From assembly GCA_902761685.1 (NCBI GenBank), contig CACWLI010000006.1:33244-97243 (forward strand): DNA of 64,000 nt. The letters are read 5' to 3'. This stretch comes from an uncultured Erysipelotrichaceae bacterium (GTDB lineage: Bacteria > Bacillota_I > Bacilli_A > RF39 > UBA660). The position numbers and the translations under genes were made by a program. Shown piece after piece: positions 16,729 through 26,674 of the stretch (position 1 is the stretch's first letter; every line of letters starts with the position of its first letter). The notes beneath the pieces are model-generated. The model saw only the letters and a list, made by a program, of their open reading frames with translations, had not been told where the DNA came from and did not search any database.

Positions 16729-19700
16729 TTATTCTATCCCCAAATCAAATAAGCTTAGTTGAGAGCTTTCTGGCATATTATCAAATAATCCCATAGATTT
16801 CATTTTATCTACTAATGTTTGTGATACTTTACATCTATTTTGAAATTCTTCAATACTTACAAATGGTTTCTTTTTAGCTTCTGCTTCTATATTTTTTGCT
16901 ACTACTTCACCTAATCCATCTATTGTAATAAATGGTGGTATTAATGTTTTATCATCTGCTACATCAAATGTCATACCTTTTGATTTATATAAGTCAAATG
17001 GTGCGACTTTTATACCACGAGCTGCAGCTTCTAAAGCAACATTAAGTGATTCTTTTACTCCGCTTTCTTTATTAGTTGCTTCAAATCCTTTTTCTTTTAT
17101 TTCTATTAGTCTTTCTTTAATAGCATCATATCCTTTAATCATTGCTTCTATATCAAAGTCTGTTGCTTTAGTTGAAAACCATGATGCATAGAAATAAACT
17201 GGCATATGAACTTTATACCATGCTATTCTAAATGCACTTGTAACATATGCTGCTGCATGTGCTTTAGGGAACATGTATTTAATTTTTTGACATGAGTTAA
17301 TAAACCAATCTTCTATTCCAGCATCTATCATTGTTTGTTTATGTTCTTCCCATCCTGCTGGATCTTTACTTGCTTTTCCTTTTCTAACAAATTCCATTAT
17401 TTTAAATGCTTTTATTGGTTTAACACCATGATACATTAGGTATACCATAATATCATCACGACACCCAATTACATCTTTAAATGGAACTTGTATATCTCCA
17501 TTTTCATCTGGTGTACATAAGTCTCTAGCGTTTCCTAACCAAACATCAGTACCATGTGAAAGACCAGATATTTTAACAAGTTCAGCAAATGTTGTTGGTT
17601 TAGTTTCATTAACCATACTAATAGTAAAATTAGTACCAAATTCTGGGATACCTAGTGTCCCGGTTGGACACATTATTTCTTCTTCTGTAACGCCAAGAGC
17701 ATCTAATTTTGAGAATATACTCATTGTTTCTTTGTCATCAAGTGGTACATCTTCTACATTTGTATGACTTAAATCTTGAATTAATCTTAATTGTGTTGGG
17801 TCTGAGTGACCTAAAATGTCTAGTTTTAATAAATCTTCTTCTATTGAGTGATAATCAAAGTGTGTTGTTCTCCATGCACTAGTTGGATCATCTGCTGGGA
17901 ATTGGAATGGTGTAAAATCTGATACATCCATGTAATCTGGTACAACAACTATTCCACCTGGGTGTTGTCCTGTAGTTCTTTTTACTCCAGTGCATCCCAT
18001 AGCAAGTCTTTCTATTTCACAACTTCTTTTATCCATTATACCTTTATCTTCAAAGTATCCTTTTACAAATCCATATGCTGTTTTATCAGCAACTGTACCA
18101 ATTGTACCTGCTCTATAAACATTATCTACTCCGAATAATACTTTTGTATATTCATGAGCACTAGCTTGATTTAAATCTGAGAAGTTAAGGTCAATATCTG
18201 GAACTTTATCTGCATTAAATCCTAAGAATGTTGCAAATGGCATATCTTGACCATCTTTTTTCATCATATGACCACATTTAGGACATTTTTTATCTGGTAA
18301 ATCAAATCCACTAGAATATCTTGCTCCAAGACTACCTTCTTCATCTTCAAATATACTATGCATACAATTTGTACATCTATAGTGAGCAGGTAGTGGATTT
18401 ACTTCTGTAATACCCATCATTGTAGCAACAAAACTACTTCCAACGCTACCTCTACTACCAACTAAGTATCCATCATCATTTGAGTGTTTAACAAGTCTTT
18501 GCGCTATTAAGTATATTGGGTCAAATCCACCTCCAATAATACCTCCTAGTTCTTTTTTTACTTTAGAAGAAATAGATTCTTCTGTTTGTTCACCATCTTC
18601 ACTAGTCCATTTTTCAAGTACTACTTCTTTTATTAATTCTTTTACTTTATCAAATCCTTCAATTAATGTTTCATGTAAATGACTAAATGTTTCACGTTCT
18701 AAATCTTCTTCACTAATATCTGGATTTTCATTTTTTAATTTATTATTCCAATAATTATATACAGCATCTCCATATAGTTCTTTACTAATTCTCTCTTCTA
18801 TATTATGTGGTAATGGATTTCCATACCATGATGCTGCTTTTTCAAATACTAAGTCAGTAACTACTCTAGGGCAATCTAAATAGCTTTTTCCATCATCGCT
18901 TCTAACTCTTGGACTAAATGGAACTCCTTTTGTATCTATAATTACTTCTATTTCACTAACCATATCACATATTTTATTTGTATTTGTAACTACTATTTCA
19001 TATGCTAAATCTTTATCTAAGAAACTAAAATCTTCTAACATTTCATTTGTTGTTCTAAAGTGTTGAGAAGGTATTTCTTTTATTTCATTTTTAGCTAGTG
19101 GATGTCTTCCTCCACCTGGAACTTTTTGATTAACTATTATTTCTCTATATATTTTATCTTCACGTGTAAAATGATGTACATCTCCTGTTGCAACTATTAT
19201 TTTACCTGCACTTTTTGTTGCTTCAATAACTTTTTTTATATGATTTTTAAGTTCTAGTTCATTAGCAAAGTCACCTGTTTGTATTAAGTGATTATATACT
19301 TCTGGTGGTTGAACTTCTACATAATCATAGAAATTAATTAAATTTGTTAACTCTTCTCCGTCTTTATTTCTAGCTTCAATAAATATTTCTGACTCATAAC
19401 ATCCACTACCAATAATAAGTCCTTCTCTTAATTCTTCTAGTTTACTTCTAAGAATTCTTGGTGTTTTATATAAATATGTTGTATTAGCAAGTGAAATAAT
19501 TTTAAATAAGTTTTTAAGACCAGTTCTGTTTAATGCTATTGCATTAAAGTGATATGTTCTACCAAATTTATGTATTTCATCTTTAGATATTAATTTTTCT
19601 AAATCACTTATCTTTTCAAAGTTTTGCCCAATTAATTTTTTACACATTTTATGAAATACTAAAGCAGTCCCCTCAGCATCATAATCTCCTCTATGGTGAG

Positions 19701-21354
19701 ATTCTTCATCAAATGGAACATTATATCTTTTTACTAATGCTGATAGGCTATGACGTGCAAATCCTTGGTCTAATGCACGAGATAATTCAAGAGTATCTAT
19801 AACAGTATTTTTAAATTCACCAAGATTATATTTTTTCATAGACATTTCTATAAATCCAATATCAAATTTTGCATTATGAGCAACCATTGGAGCATTTCCA
19901 GTCCATTCTAAGAATCTCTTAGTTACATTTTCTTCGTTATCACAGTCTTTTACCATTTCATCGCTAATTTGAGTTAACTCAGTAATTCTATCTGGTATAT
20001 GTCTTCCTGGATTAATTAGTTCATCAAATCTATCAGTTATAACACCATCTTTTATTTTAACTGCTCCAATTTCAATCATTTGGTCTCCAGAAGCAGCATT
20101 AAAACCTGTTGTTTCTGTATCAAAAACAACAAATTCTGTTCCTTCAAGTTCTAGGTCAGATGGTCTTACTACTATTTTAACCATGTCTTCTACAAGAGTA
20201 AGTTCTGTTCCATATAAACCTTTAAATTTATCTTTTTCTTCTTTACCTTTATTATATTTAGATATAATTTGATAAGCTATTGGGAATGTTTGACAACCAT
20301 TATGATCAGTAATAGCCACTCCTCTATATCCCATATCTATACATTTACTAACTAGTTCACATGTATGTTTACCTAAATCAACTCTAGTTAACCCATCCAT
20401 TTGACTCATCATTGTATGAGCATGAAGTTCTACTCTTTTTACTTCAGCATCATCAACTATTTTATTTTCACTTTTTTTATCTAATTCTTCTATATCATTA
20501 ATGCTATATTCATAATCATTACTTCTTTGATTAAATGTAATATTACCTCTAAATTTATACCATTTACCTGTTTTAATATTTGAAAGTAAATTATTATATT
20601 CGCTCTCATCTCCAGTAAATATAGTAGACATAATTGAATCAGTATAATCTGTTATTTTAAGTGTAATAATAAACCAACGTCTTCCATCTTTACGTGATAT
20701 TATATCTTTTCCTTCTATTCCAAATACTTCTCCATGAACAATTACATTTCTTTCAGTAGTAATTAGATTTTTAATAGAAGATGCCTCTCCCATTACACTT
20801 TTTCCTTTTAAAACTTTTGTTTCTTCTTTTTTAATTATTTTTTCTTCTTCACGTTCTATACTTTCTTTAAATTTAATTCTTTCTTCTTCATTTATATTAG
20901 CATATACTTCTACATCATCAAATCCCATATCTGTTAAAAATATAGTTATTTTTTCACTTAAAGATTCTATTTTTTCTTTTTCTACTTTATTTAATACTTG
21001 AAAAGTTATTTTATTATTATCGAAAGTTATTTTATTTCTATCTATGCATACTAACATAGGACATTTACTAATTAATATGTCAAAATAATAATTAAAATAA
21101 TCTTCAAAATATTTATTATTATTTTCTACTATAAATTTATATCTAACTGACTCAGCACCTTTTAATGTTTTACCACTAGTAAATAATTCTTTAAATACAT
21201 CAATTGGTATTAATTCATCTATATTTATTACTACGGTGATTCTATTTATTTTTTTAGCTAAAAGAACGTCTTTAACAGACGCATTTTTAAAATAATGGAT
21301 ATAATCTTTATTAAAATTTATTGCATTAAAAAATCTTTCTAGTTTTTCATCCAT
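16729..21354 (-). CDS. polC: DNA polymerase III PolC-type alpha subunit
   Basis: 1541 residues, about 100 more than Bacillus PolC. Order seen: N-terminal domain, OB domain (VIVHGEVFGIEGKDI), PHP first half (ELHAHTMMSQMDG near 313), inserted DEDDh exonuclease (FVVFDTETTGFNAASG near 410 to HRGDYDAEGTALVFHKM), PHP second half, zinc ribbon (CTNC near 995, CPKCGHMM near 1030), polymerase palm (PDIDLNFSD near 1055), fingers and the C-terminal helix-hairpin-helix region. This is the replicative polymerase with built-in proofreading of low-GC Firmicutes. walJ follows directly. Upstream lies a small membrane protein gene. Confidence 0.97.
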   Translation of the reverse strand: MDEKLERFFNAINFNKDYIHYFKNASVKDVLLAKKINRITVVINIDELIPIDVFKELFTSGKTLKGAESVRYKFIVENNNKYFEDYFNYYFDILISKCPMLVCIDRNKITFDNNKITFQVLNKVEKEKIESLSEKITIFLTDMGFDDVEVYANINEEERIKFKESIEREEEKIIKKEETKVLKGKSVMGEASSIKNLITTERNVIVHGEVFGIEGKDIISRKDGRRWFIITLKITDYTDSIMSTIFTGDESEYNNLLSNIKTGKWYKFRGNITFNQRSNDYEYSINDIEELDKKSENKIVDDAEVKRVELHAHTMMSQMDGLTRVDLGKHTCELVSKCIDMGYRGVAITDHNGCQTFPIAYQIISKYNKGKEEKDKFKGLYGTELTLVEDMVKIVVRPSDLELEGTEFVVFDTETTGFNAASGDQMIEIGAVKIKDGVITDRFDELINPGRHIPDRITELTQISDEMVKDCDNEENVTKRFLEWTGNAPMVAHNAKFDIGFIEMSMKKYNLGEFKNTVIDTLELSRALDQGFARHSLSALVKRYNVPFDEESHHRGDYDAEGTALVFHKMCKKLIGQNFEKISDLEKLISKDEIHKFGRTYHFNAIALNRTGLKNLFKIISLANTTYLYKTPRILRSKLEELREGLIIGSGCYESEIFIEARNKDGEELTNLINFYDYVEVQPPEVYNHLIQTGDFANELELKNHIKKVIEATKSAGKIIVATGDVHHFTREDKIYREIIVNQKVPGGGRHPLAKNEIKEIPSQHFRTTNEMLEDFSFLDKDLAYEIVVTNTNKICDMVSEIEVIIDTKGVPFSPRVRSDDGKSYLDCPRVVTDLVFEKAASWYGNPLPHNIEERISKELYGDAVYNYWNNKLKNENPDISEEDLERETFSHLHETLIEGFDKVKELIKEVVLEKWTSEDGEQTEESISSKVKKELGGIIGGGFDPIYLIAQRLVKHSNDDGYLVGSRGSVGSSFVATMMGITEVNPLPAHYRCTNCMHSIFEDEEGSLGARYSSGFDLPDKKCPKCGHMMKKDGQDMPFATFLGFNADKVPDIDLNFSDLNQASAHEYTKVLFGVDNVYRAGTIGTVADKTAYGFVKGYFEDKGIMDKRSCEIERLAMGCTGVKRTTGQHPGGIVVVPDYMDVSDFTPFQFPADDPTSAWRTTHFDYHSIEEDLLKLDILGHSDPTQLRLIQDLSHTNVEDVPLDDKETMSIFSKLDALGVTEEEIMCPTGTLGIPEFGTNFTISMVNETKPTTFAELVKISGLSHGTDVWLGNARDLCTPDENGDIQVPFKDVIGCRDDIMVYLMYHGVKPIKAFKIMEFVRKGKASKDPAGWEEHKQTMIDAGIEDWFINSCQKIKYMFPKAHAAAYVTSAFRIAWYKVHMPVYFYASWFSTKATDFDIEAMIKGYDAIKERLIEIKEKGFEATNKESGVKESLNVALEAAARGIKVAPFDLYKSKGMTFDVADDKTLIPPFITIDGLGEVVAKNIEAEAKKKPFVSIEEFQNRCKVSQTLVDKMKSMGLFDNMPESSQLSLFDLGIE

Positions 21355-21405
21355 TTACCTCACCTTACTTCAATTATACATTTTAAAGAAAATTATATCA
21401 ATAAA

Positions 21406-21732
21406 TTATTTTATCTTTTCTACCATTTGATCATATAATTTATATAAATATTGAACACTATTTTCTAAGAAAAAATAATGAAAAATATAAAAAACTAATA
21501 TTATTAAAAGTAATAAACTTAATAATGTAAATATTAACATATTAAGTGTCAAACTAATATAAAAAAATAATATAGTAAACAATGCAAAAAACATAGTAAC
21601 TATTAAATGAATTAATCTTTCATGTGAAAAGAAATTAATCTTATTTATATGATTTTCTATATCATTTTTAGTAATTTTACCTTTTAATTTGTTTTCTATT
21701 TCATTAATGTATTCACTTAAATATTTTTTCAT
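21406..21732 (-). CDS. Small membrane protein, unknown function
   Basis: 108 residues. The first 38 are charged and helical, followed by two or three hydrophobic segments (LIHLIVTMFFALFTILFFY; TLLSLLLLIILVFYIFHYFF) and a short charged tail. No family recognised. GGTGA precedes the ATG. Same strand as and upstream of polC with a 51-base gap. It faces away from the plus-strand hydrolase gene at 21799. Confidence 0.65.
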   Translation of the reverse strand: MKKYLSEYINEIENKLKGKITKNDIENHINKINFFSHERLIHLIVTMFFALFTILFFYISLTLNMLIFTLLSLLLLIILVFYIFHYFFLENSVQYLYKLYDQMVEKIK

Positions 21733-21774
21733 ATTTTCACCATTTATATAATATCATTTTTTTATTATTTTTGA

Positions 21775-21780
21775 TATAAT
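21775..21780 (+). promoter_or_regulatory. Putative -10 element of the first hydrolase gene
   Basis: TTGATATAAT, with TATAAT 19 bases upstream of the ATG at 21799. The same ten bases stand before the paralogue at 23087. No convincing -35 box. Confidence 0.5.
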
Positions 21781-21798
21781 TATTTTGGTGAAAATAAT

Positions 21799-23031
21799 AT
21801 GATATTAAGTTTATGTGATGATGGAGATTTATTAAGTGCTCTTAGAATATTTAGAATTATTATTATTTTAATTAAAATAGTAGTTCCAATTATATTAATA
21901 GTTTCCTCTATGTTAAACTATATGACTGCTGTTAGCAGTCATGATGATGCACTATCTAGAGCAAATAAAAATCTTATTCCAAAATTAATAGCTGCTATAC
22001 TTGTATTTTTTATACCAACATTTGTAGGACTTATTGCTGATGCTACAAGTTATGAAAATGATAATTATATTAGTTGTATAAAAAATTCTACTCAAGAAAA
22101 TATTAATAAAGCTTATTATTCAGCTGCTAAAAAAAGAATAAGTATTGCAAGTGATCAATTATCTGAAGCTGAATACTCTGCTGCTAAAACAGAAATATAT
22201 AAAGTTAAAGATGAAGCACAAAGACAAGCTTTATTAAAAGAATTAGAAACAACTAAACAATATATTGATATTAAAAAAGAAATATTAAAATTACAAAATA
22301 ATTATAATGCTGAAGATTATAAAAAAGTTCAAGAAAAAATTAATAGTATATCTGATGCTAAAGTAAAAGAAAAACTATTAGCTGAATTTAAAAAGATTAT
22401 TAAGCCTGTTGAAGGTAATCCAAATGGAATTCAAGGAAGATCATCTACTATGACATATGTAGTACATACTCCTAAATTAGTTGCTCCAGGTATGCCACTT
22501 ATCTTATATTTACATGGAGATGGTGGTGGTAATAGTAGTGGCTCTAGTCCATTTTTAAACGCTGCTAAAAAATATTTTGGAGAAGATCTTCCATTTATAC
22601 TAGTAACACCAAATGGTGGAATGTGGGCAGAAACAAATGGTAGACTTGCTGAACTTAAATCAATAATAGACACTGAATGTGAAAAATATAAATGTAATAC
22701 TCAAAAAATTGGAATATCTGGTCACTCTAGAGGTTCAATTGGAACATGGCATATGATTAATAACTATCCTGGTTTCTTCTACTCTGCTGTACCAGTTAGT
22801 TGTGGATCATATTCAATTAATTATAGTAATTTTGTTAAAACTAAAATAAGAGCTTATGCTGGAACTAGTGGTTCTGCTGAACAAAGATATAATAGTGAAA
22901 TGAATAGAAATGTTAATGGTATTAAAAATGCTGGTGGTAATGCAGTATTTATTTCACTACCTGGTGCAACTCATGGAACTGCTCCCGGACAAGCATATAC
23001 TAAAGATACTTTACTATGGATGATAAATTAA
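21799..23031 (+). CDS. Two-helix membrane module fused to an alpha/beta hydrolase, copy 1
   Basis: 410 residues. The N-terminus (MILSLCDDGD then two hydrophobic helices, about 15-42 and 62-82, with a basic loop) resembles VirB2/TrbC-type pilin topology without being a clear member. A charged helical stalk (about 95-200) follows, then a hydrolase domain with oxyanion region ILYLHGDGGG, nucleophile elbow ISGHSRGSIGTW (Ser near 309) and the His in ATHGTAPG near the end. It resembles PHB-depolymerase or feruloyl-esterase type enzymes. Two paralogues lie at 23087 and 30381. GGTGA lies seven bases before the ATG. The hydrolase is probably extracytoplasmic and membrane-tethered (inference). Confidence 0.8.
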   Translation: MILSLCDDGDLLSALRIFRIIIILIKIVVPIILIVSSMLNYMTAVSSHDDALSRANKNLIPKLIAAILVFFIPTFVGLIADATSYENDNYISCIKNSTQENINKAYYSAAKKRISIASDQLSEAEYSAAKTEIYKVKDEAQRQALLKELETTKQYIDIKKEILKLQNNYNAEDYKKVQEKINSISDAKVKEKLLAEFKKIIKPVEGNPNGIQGRSSTMTYVVHTPKLVAPGMPLILYLHGDGGGNSSGSSPFLNAAKKYFGEDLPFILVTPNGGMWAETNGRLAELKSIIDTECEKYKCNTQKIGISGHSRGSIGTWHMINNYPGFFYSAVPVSCGSYSINYSNFVKTKIRAYAGTSGSAEQRYNSEMNRNVNGIKNAGGNAVFISLPGATHGTAPGQAYTKDTLLWMIN

Positions 23032-23062
23032 ACATATAAATAATTTATTTATATGTTTTTTT
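23031..23062 (+). terminator. Rho-independent terminator
   Basis: AACATATAAAT / ATTTATATGTT stem, five-base loop, then six T. The run leads straight into the next gene's -10 element. Confidence 0.8.
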
Positions 23063-23064
23063 GA

Positions 23065-23070
23065 TATAAT
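23065..23070 (+). promoter_or_regulatory. Putative -10 element of the second hydrolase gene
   Basis: TTGATATAAT copy matching the one at 21771-21780, 17 bases before the ATG at 23087, with GGTGA between. The promoter and ribosome site were apparently duplicated with the gene. Confidence 0.5.
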
Positions 23071-23086
23071 TAATATGGTGAATTTT

Positions 23087-24424
23087 ATGATATTAAAAAT
23101 ATGTGATAATGGAGACCTTTTAAATATACTAAGAATTATTAGAATAATTATTATAATAATTAAGATAGTAGTTCCAATTATATTAATAGTTACAGGTATG
23201 TTAGATTTTGCTAGTGCTGCTAAAGAAGGAGAAACTAGTAAAGTATTTAGTATATTCACAAAAAGAGTTATCGCTTCGCTACTTATATTTTTTATTCCTA
23301 CATTTGTTGGACTTATTGCTGATGCTGTTAGCTATGATAGTGATAATTATTTATCTTGTATATCTAATGCAACAGAAGAAGGTGTTAAACAAGCCTATAC
23401 TAATAATAGTAGACAGTTAATCAATATTGCTAAAAAAACACTAAACTACTCTGACTATCAAATAGCATTAACATCAATAAATAAATTAAGTGATGCTAAT
23501 GAAAAAAATCAATTATTAAATGAACTAAATAAAATAAAAAGATATATTGAATTAAAACAAGAAATTCTTGAATTAAACAAAAATTATGATAGTGATAAAT
23601 ATGCTAAAATATATAGTGAAATTCAAAAAATAACTGATGCAGATGTTAAAAAAACATTAACTAAGTTATTAAAAACTCAAAGTGAAACGGGTCCTAAATT
23701 AAATGTAGAAAGTTCCTTTAAAAAATATAATGATAGTACTTATCCTATATTTAGCGGTTATTACTTATATATACCAAAAAATGCTACAGAAAATATGCCA
23801 TTAATAGTTGTATTTCCACCTAATAGTTTAAGTGGGCCTAGTATGAAAAATATTGTTGAATCAAAAAGTTTAGATAACTTAAAAGCATTTATATATATTC
23901 CATTAATAGCTGGATCTGAAAGAAGAGATTGGAATACATCAGCTAGTGCTAATGCTGTTAAAAAAATAAATGATTTAGTTAAAGAATATAAAATAAATGA
24001 AAAGAAAATATCACTAACAGCATTTAGTTCTAGTGGGTACTATATTTATTGGACTGCTAACGAGTATAGAATATTCTCTGCTATTGCTCCTATTAGTTCA
24101 GGTATGAATATAGAAAAAATCAAAAATTATAAAGATTGGACTTATTTAAAAACACTTCCTATGAAAGGATATGGAGAAAAAGGAGGACCAACAACAGCAA
24201 GTGGTAGAAGCTGTGCTAATAAAACAGTTGGTTGGTCTGCTAAAACAGCTATGTGTGGTGTATTTGAAGGCCTTGGTAAATGTAGTAGTTGTACTAGTTG
24301 TGACGCGTTTACATATTTACCAGAAGTTTGTCATGGCGAAATTGGATCATATGTATTTAGTATAGATGATAATAAAAATGGTATTTCTGATATTATGGAA
24401 TGGATGATAAGTCAAACAAAATAA
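23087..24424 (+). CDS. Two-helix membrane module fused to a degenerate alpha/beta hydrolase, copy 2
   Basis: 445 residues, same architecture as the gene at 21799: MILKICDNGD, two hydrophobic helices, helical stalk, hydrolase-like domain. The nucleophile elbow is altered: where the paralogues have GHSRG this one has AFSSS, so the Ser may persist but both glycines are lost. The His motif is retained in a Cys-rich context (EVCHGEIGSYVF), preceded by CSSCTSC. The C-terminus reads DNKNGISDIMEW. The ATG at 23087 is preferred over 23075 because it matches the paralogues and has GGTGA at proper spacing. Likely altered specificity or a pseudoenzyme. Confidence 0.78.
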   Translation: MILKICDNGDLLNILRIIRIIIIIIKIVVPIILIVTGMLDFASAAKEGETSKVFSIFTKRVIASLLIFFIPTFVGLIADAVSYDSDNYLSCISNATEEGVKQAYTNNSRQLINIAKKTLNYSDYQIALTSINKLSDANEKNQLLNELNKIKRYIELKQEILELNKNYDSDKYAKIYSEIQKITDADVKKTLTKLLKTQSETGPKLNVESSFKKYNDSTYPIFSGYYLYIPKNATENMPLIVVFPPNSLSGPSMKNIVESKSLDNLKAFIYIPLIAGSERRDWNTSASANAVKKINDLVKEYKINEKKISLTAFSSSGYYIYWTANEYRIFSAIAPISSGMNIEKIKNYKDWTYLKTLPMKGYGEKGGPTTASGRSCANKTVGWSAKTAMCGVFEGLGKCSSCTSCDAFTYLPEVCHGEIGSYVFSIDDNKNGISDIMEWMISQTK

Positions 24425-24447
24425 AAAAGCACAAATGTGCTTTTTTT
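24423..24447. terminator. Bidirectional terminator
   Basis: AAAAAAGCACA / TGTGCTTTTTT hairpin serving the convergent hydrolase (+) and lysS (-) genes; T runs on both strands. Confidence 0.85.
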
Positions 24448-25936
24448 AATTACTTCTTTCTTTCATAGTTGGAAATAATAATACATCACGTATTGATTCT
24501 TGTTCAGTAAATAACATACATAATCTATCTATTCCATATCCAATACCACCTGCTGGAGGCATTCCATATTCAAGAGCTTCAATGAAATCCATATCAATAT
24601 CATTAGCTTCTTCATTTCCTAAATTTCTTTCATTTAATTGGGCTTCAAATCTTTCTAATTGATCAATTGGGTCATTAAGTTCTGTATAAGCATTAGCAAA
24701 TTCATGTCCTCCAATAAATAATTCAAATCTATCAACGAATCTAGGATCTTCTGGATTCTTTTTAGTTAATGGAGATATTTCTACTGGATGACCATATAAG
24801 AATGTTGGTTGAATTAATGTTTCTTCTACATATTTTTCAAAGAACTTATTAATAATATGTCCATATTGATGTTCATGACTTTCTAGTTCAATATGATGTT
24901 CTTCTGCTAATTTTAAGCATTCATCTAAATCAGTAATTTTTTTAAAATCAATACCTGTTTTTTCTTTAATAGCATCAGTCATACTAATTCTCTTCCAAGG
25001 ACCAGTTAAATCAATTTCATGACCATTATAATTATATTTCATTTTATTAAATACATCACGTGCAATAGTTTGATACATATTTTCAGTTAAATCCATCATT
25101 CCATCTAAATTACTATATGCTAAGTATGCTTCCATTAAAGTAAATTCAGGATTATGTTTAGTATCCATTCCTTCATTTCTAAATACTCTACCAATTTCAT
25201 AAACAGCTTCCATACCACCAACTAGTAATCTCTTAAGTGGTAACTCTAGAGCTATTCTTAAATACATATCTAAATCTTGTGTATTATGATGAGTTATAAA
25301 TGGTCTTGCTGAAGCACCAGTAAGTAAAGTAGATAATATTGGTGTTTCTACTTCAGTAAATCCTAAATTGTCCATATATTTTTGAATACATCTAATTATT
25401 CTAGGTCTTAAGAAAGCAACATTTTTAGATTCTTCATTCATTATTAAATCTAAATAACGTCTTCTATATCTTTCTTCTATATCAGTTAAACCATGAAATT
25501 TTTCTGGTAGTGGTTTTAATGCTTTAACAAGGTGAGTATATTCTAAACACTTAATAGTAAGTTCACCACTATTAGTTTTCATTACTTTACCTTTAACTCC
25601 AACTATATCACCAATATCAGCTGTTTTAAATAAAGCATATTTTTCTTCTCCAACATCATTTATTGAAATATATATTTGAATTTTTCCTGTTTTATCTTGA
25701 ATATTAAAAAATGATGCTTTTCCCATTTTTCTAATAAACATAATTCTTCCTGATACACATGCAGTATCTTCCATATTTTCAAATTCATCATGAGATACAT
25801 CTGCATATTTTTCTTTTAAATCAGCTGCATAATCAGTTTTATCATATCTACTTCCAAATGGATCTAAACCCATTTCTCTTAACTTTTCTGCTTTTTCTCT
25901 TCTTACTAATTCTTGTTCTGTAAATACTCTTTCCAT
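24446..25936 (-). CDS. lysS: Lysyl-tRNA synthetase, class II
   Basis: 496 residues. An N-terminal OB-fold anticodon-binding domain (CVSGRIMFIRKMGKASFFNIQD) precedes a class II catalytic core: motif 2 RVFRNEGMDTKHNPEFTLMEAY-type region near residue 250, motif 3 GGIGYGIDRLCML near the C-terminus. It charges tRNA-Lys. AAGGAG lies in the end of the upstream 156-residue gene with a one-base gap between the two frames. The operon starts at a T-box leader. T-box control is described mostly for class I LysRS, so a class II lysS here is less usual. Confidence 0.97.
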   Translation of the reverse strand: MERVFTEQELVRREKAEKLREMGLDPFGSRYDKTDYAADLKEKYADVSHDEFENMEDTACVSGRIMFIRKMGKASFFNIQDKTGKIQIYISINDVGEEKYALFKTADIGDIVGVKGKVMKTNSGELTIKCLEYTHLVKALKPLPEKFHGLTDIEERYRRRYLDLIMNEESKNVAFLRPRIIRCIQKYMDNLGFTEVETPILSTLLTGASARPFITHHNTQDLDMYLRIALELPLKRLLVGGMEAVYEIGRVFRNEGMDTKHNPEFTLMEAYLAYSNLDGMMDLTENMYQTIARDVFNKMKYNYNGHEIDLTGPWKRISMTDAIKEKTGIDFKKITDLDECLKLAEEHHIELESHEHQYGHIINKFFEKYVEETLIQPTFLYGHPVEISPLTKKNPEDPRFVDRFELFIGGHEFANAYTELNDPIDQLERFEAQLNERNLGNEEANDIDMDFIEALEYGMPPAGGIGYGIDRLCMLFTEQESIRDVLLFPTMKERSN

Positions 25937-25937
25937 A

Positions 25938-26408
25938 CTACTTAACTCCTTCTTTCTTTAATTCTAATGAATCTCTTCTTCCTTTATAATATTTTATAAA
26001 ATCAAATAAATATCTATATTCTTTATCAAGATTACTATTATCTAATATACTAATTATTTTATCTAAACAATTATTACCGTCTATTTTATATATTTCTTTA
26101 TCTTTTACTTCAAATATATCAAGTTTACTAAAATAATCAATTAAATAATCATATGATCTTTGAATAGAAAAATTATTTGAATATAAACCTCTATCAAATA
26201 AACTTTTAAATCTTTCTACATTATATCTATATTGATTAGCAGTAAAACTTTTCATCCCTACTATATAATCATCTAATGAATAAAAATAAATAGTATCATG
26301 TAATTTTGTTTCTAAATATAAATCTAATGTATTAAATTTAATAATTTCTCCATTATTTTTTTCACTTGCAATATAATAAATTCTACTAATATCTAAGTTG
26401 TTATTCAT
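25938..26408 (-). CDS. Hypothetical protein cotranscribed with lysS
   Basis: 156 residues, soluble, rich in Tyr, Asn, Asp and Lys (SRIYYIASEKNNGEIIKF; RYNVERFKSLFDRGLYSN). No recognised domain. The ATG at 26408 has GGGGGAG eight bases upstream. A longer frame reaching 26459 would begin inside the T-box terminator and is rejected. It sits between the T-box and lysS, so it should respond to the same uncharged tRNA. Confidence 0.7.
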   Translation of the reverse strand: MNNNLDISRIYYIASEKNNGEIIKFNTLDLYLETKLHDTIYFYSLDDYIVGMKSFTANQYRYNVERFKSLFDRGLYSNNFSIQRSYDYLIDYFSKLDIFEVKDKEIYKIDGNNCLDKIISILDNSNLDKEYRYLFDFIKYYKGRRDSLELKKEGVK

Positions 26409-26427
26409 AAATAACTCCCCCTTTCTT

Positions 26428-26640
26428 AAAAAAAAGAATCTATAACGTAAGAGCGTCATTAACGCTGTACCATCTTACTTTATAGATTACTTGCTTTCTA
26501 CCTCTTATCTTTATCGCAGATATGCGTTTTTAAGCTCCAAGAATAATTTTTTTTCGAATATTTATTTATTATTAGTTTACACCAACCACTAACTCTCTAT
26601 AAAGTGAAATAAATACCTACTTCTCTTTTCATCACTTACG
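26428..26640 (-). promoter_or_regulatory. T-box leader controlling the 25938-lysS operon, probably lysine-specific
   Basis: Minus-strand RNA features in order: stem I with AAGTAG, the GAGAGTTAGTGGTTGGTG block (26579-26596), a specifier region in an A-run (26547-26554), GGAGC, the T-box core GATGGTACAGCG, then a long terminator AATCTATAA...TTATAGATT followed by eight T (26428-26435). The candidate specifier AAA (Lys) sits six bases before TTGGAG, the same distance as ACC in the Thr leader. A one-base shift would read AAT (Asn), so specificity rests partly on the downstream gene. Confidence 0.85.
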
Positions 26641-26645
26641 AATGA

Positions 26646-26674
26646 ATTATATTATTTTATTTTGTTTTTGTCAA
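26646..26674 (-). promoter_or_regulatory. Consensus sigma-A promoter of the lysS T-box operon
   Basis: TTGACA (26669-26674) and TATAAT (26646-26651) separated by exactly 17 bases on the minus strand. The -35 box is within the last codons of the 26657 gene. Confidence 0.85.

Noticed and set aside
21799..24424. Calling the two-helix proteins type IV secretion pilins
   Set aside because: Only the topology is similar; there are no other secretion genes, and the hydrolase domain is atypical for VirB2/TrbC.
26408..26459. A longer N-terminus for the gene before lysS
   Set aside because: It would start inside the T-box terminator; the ATG at 26408 has a strong GGGGGAG site.
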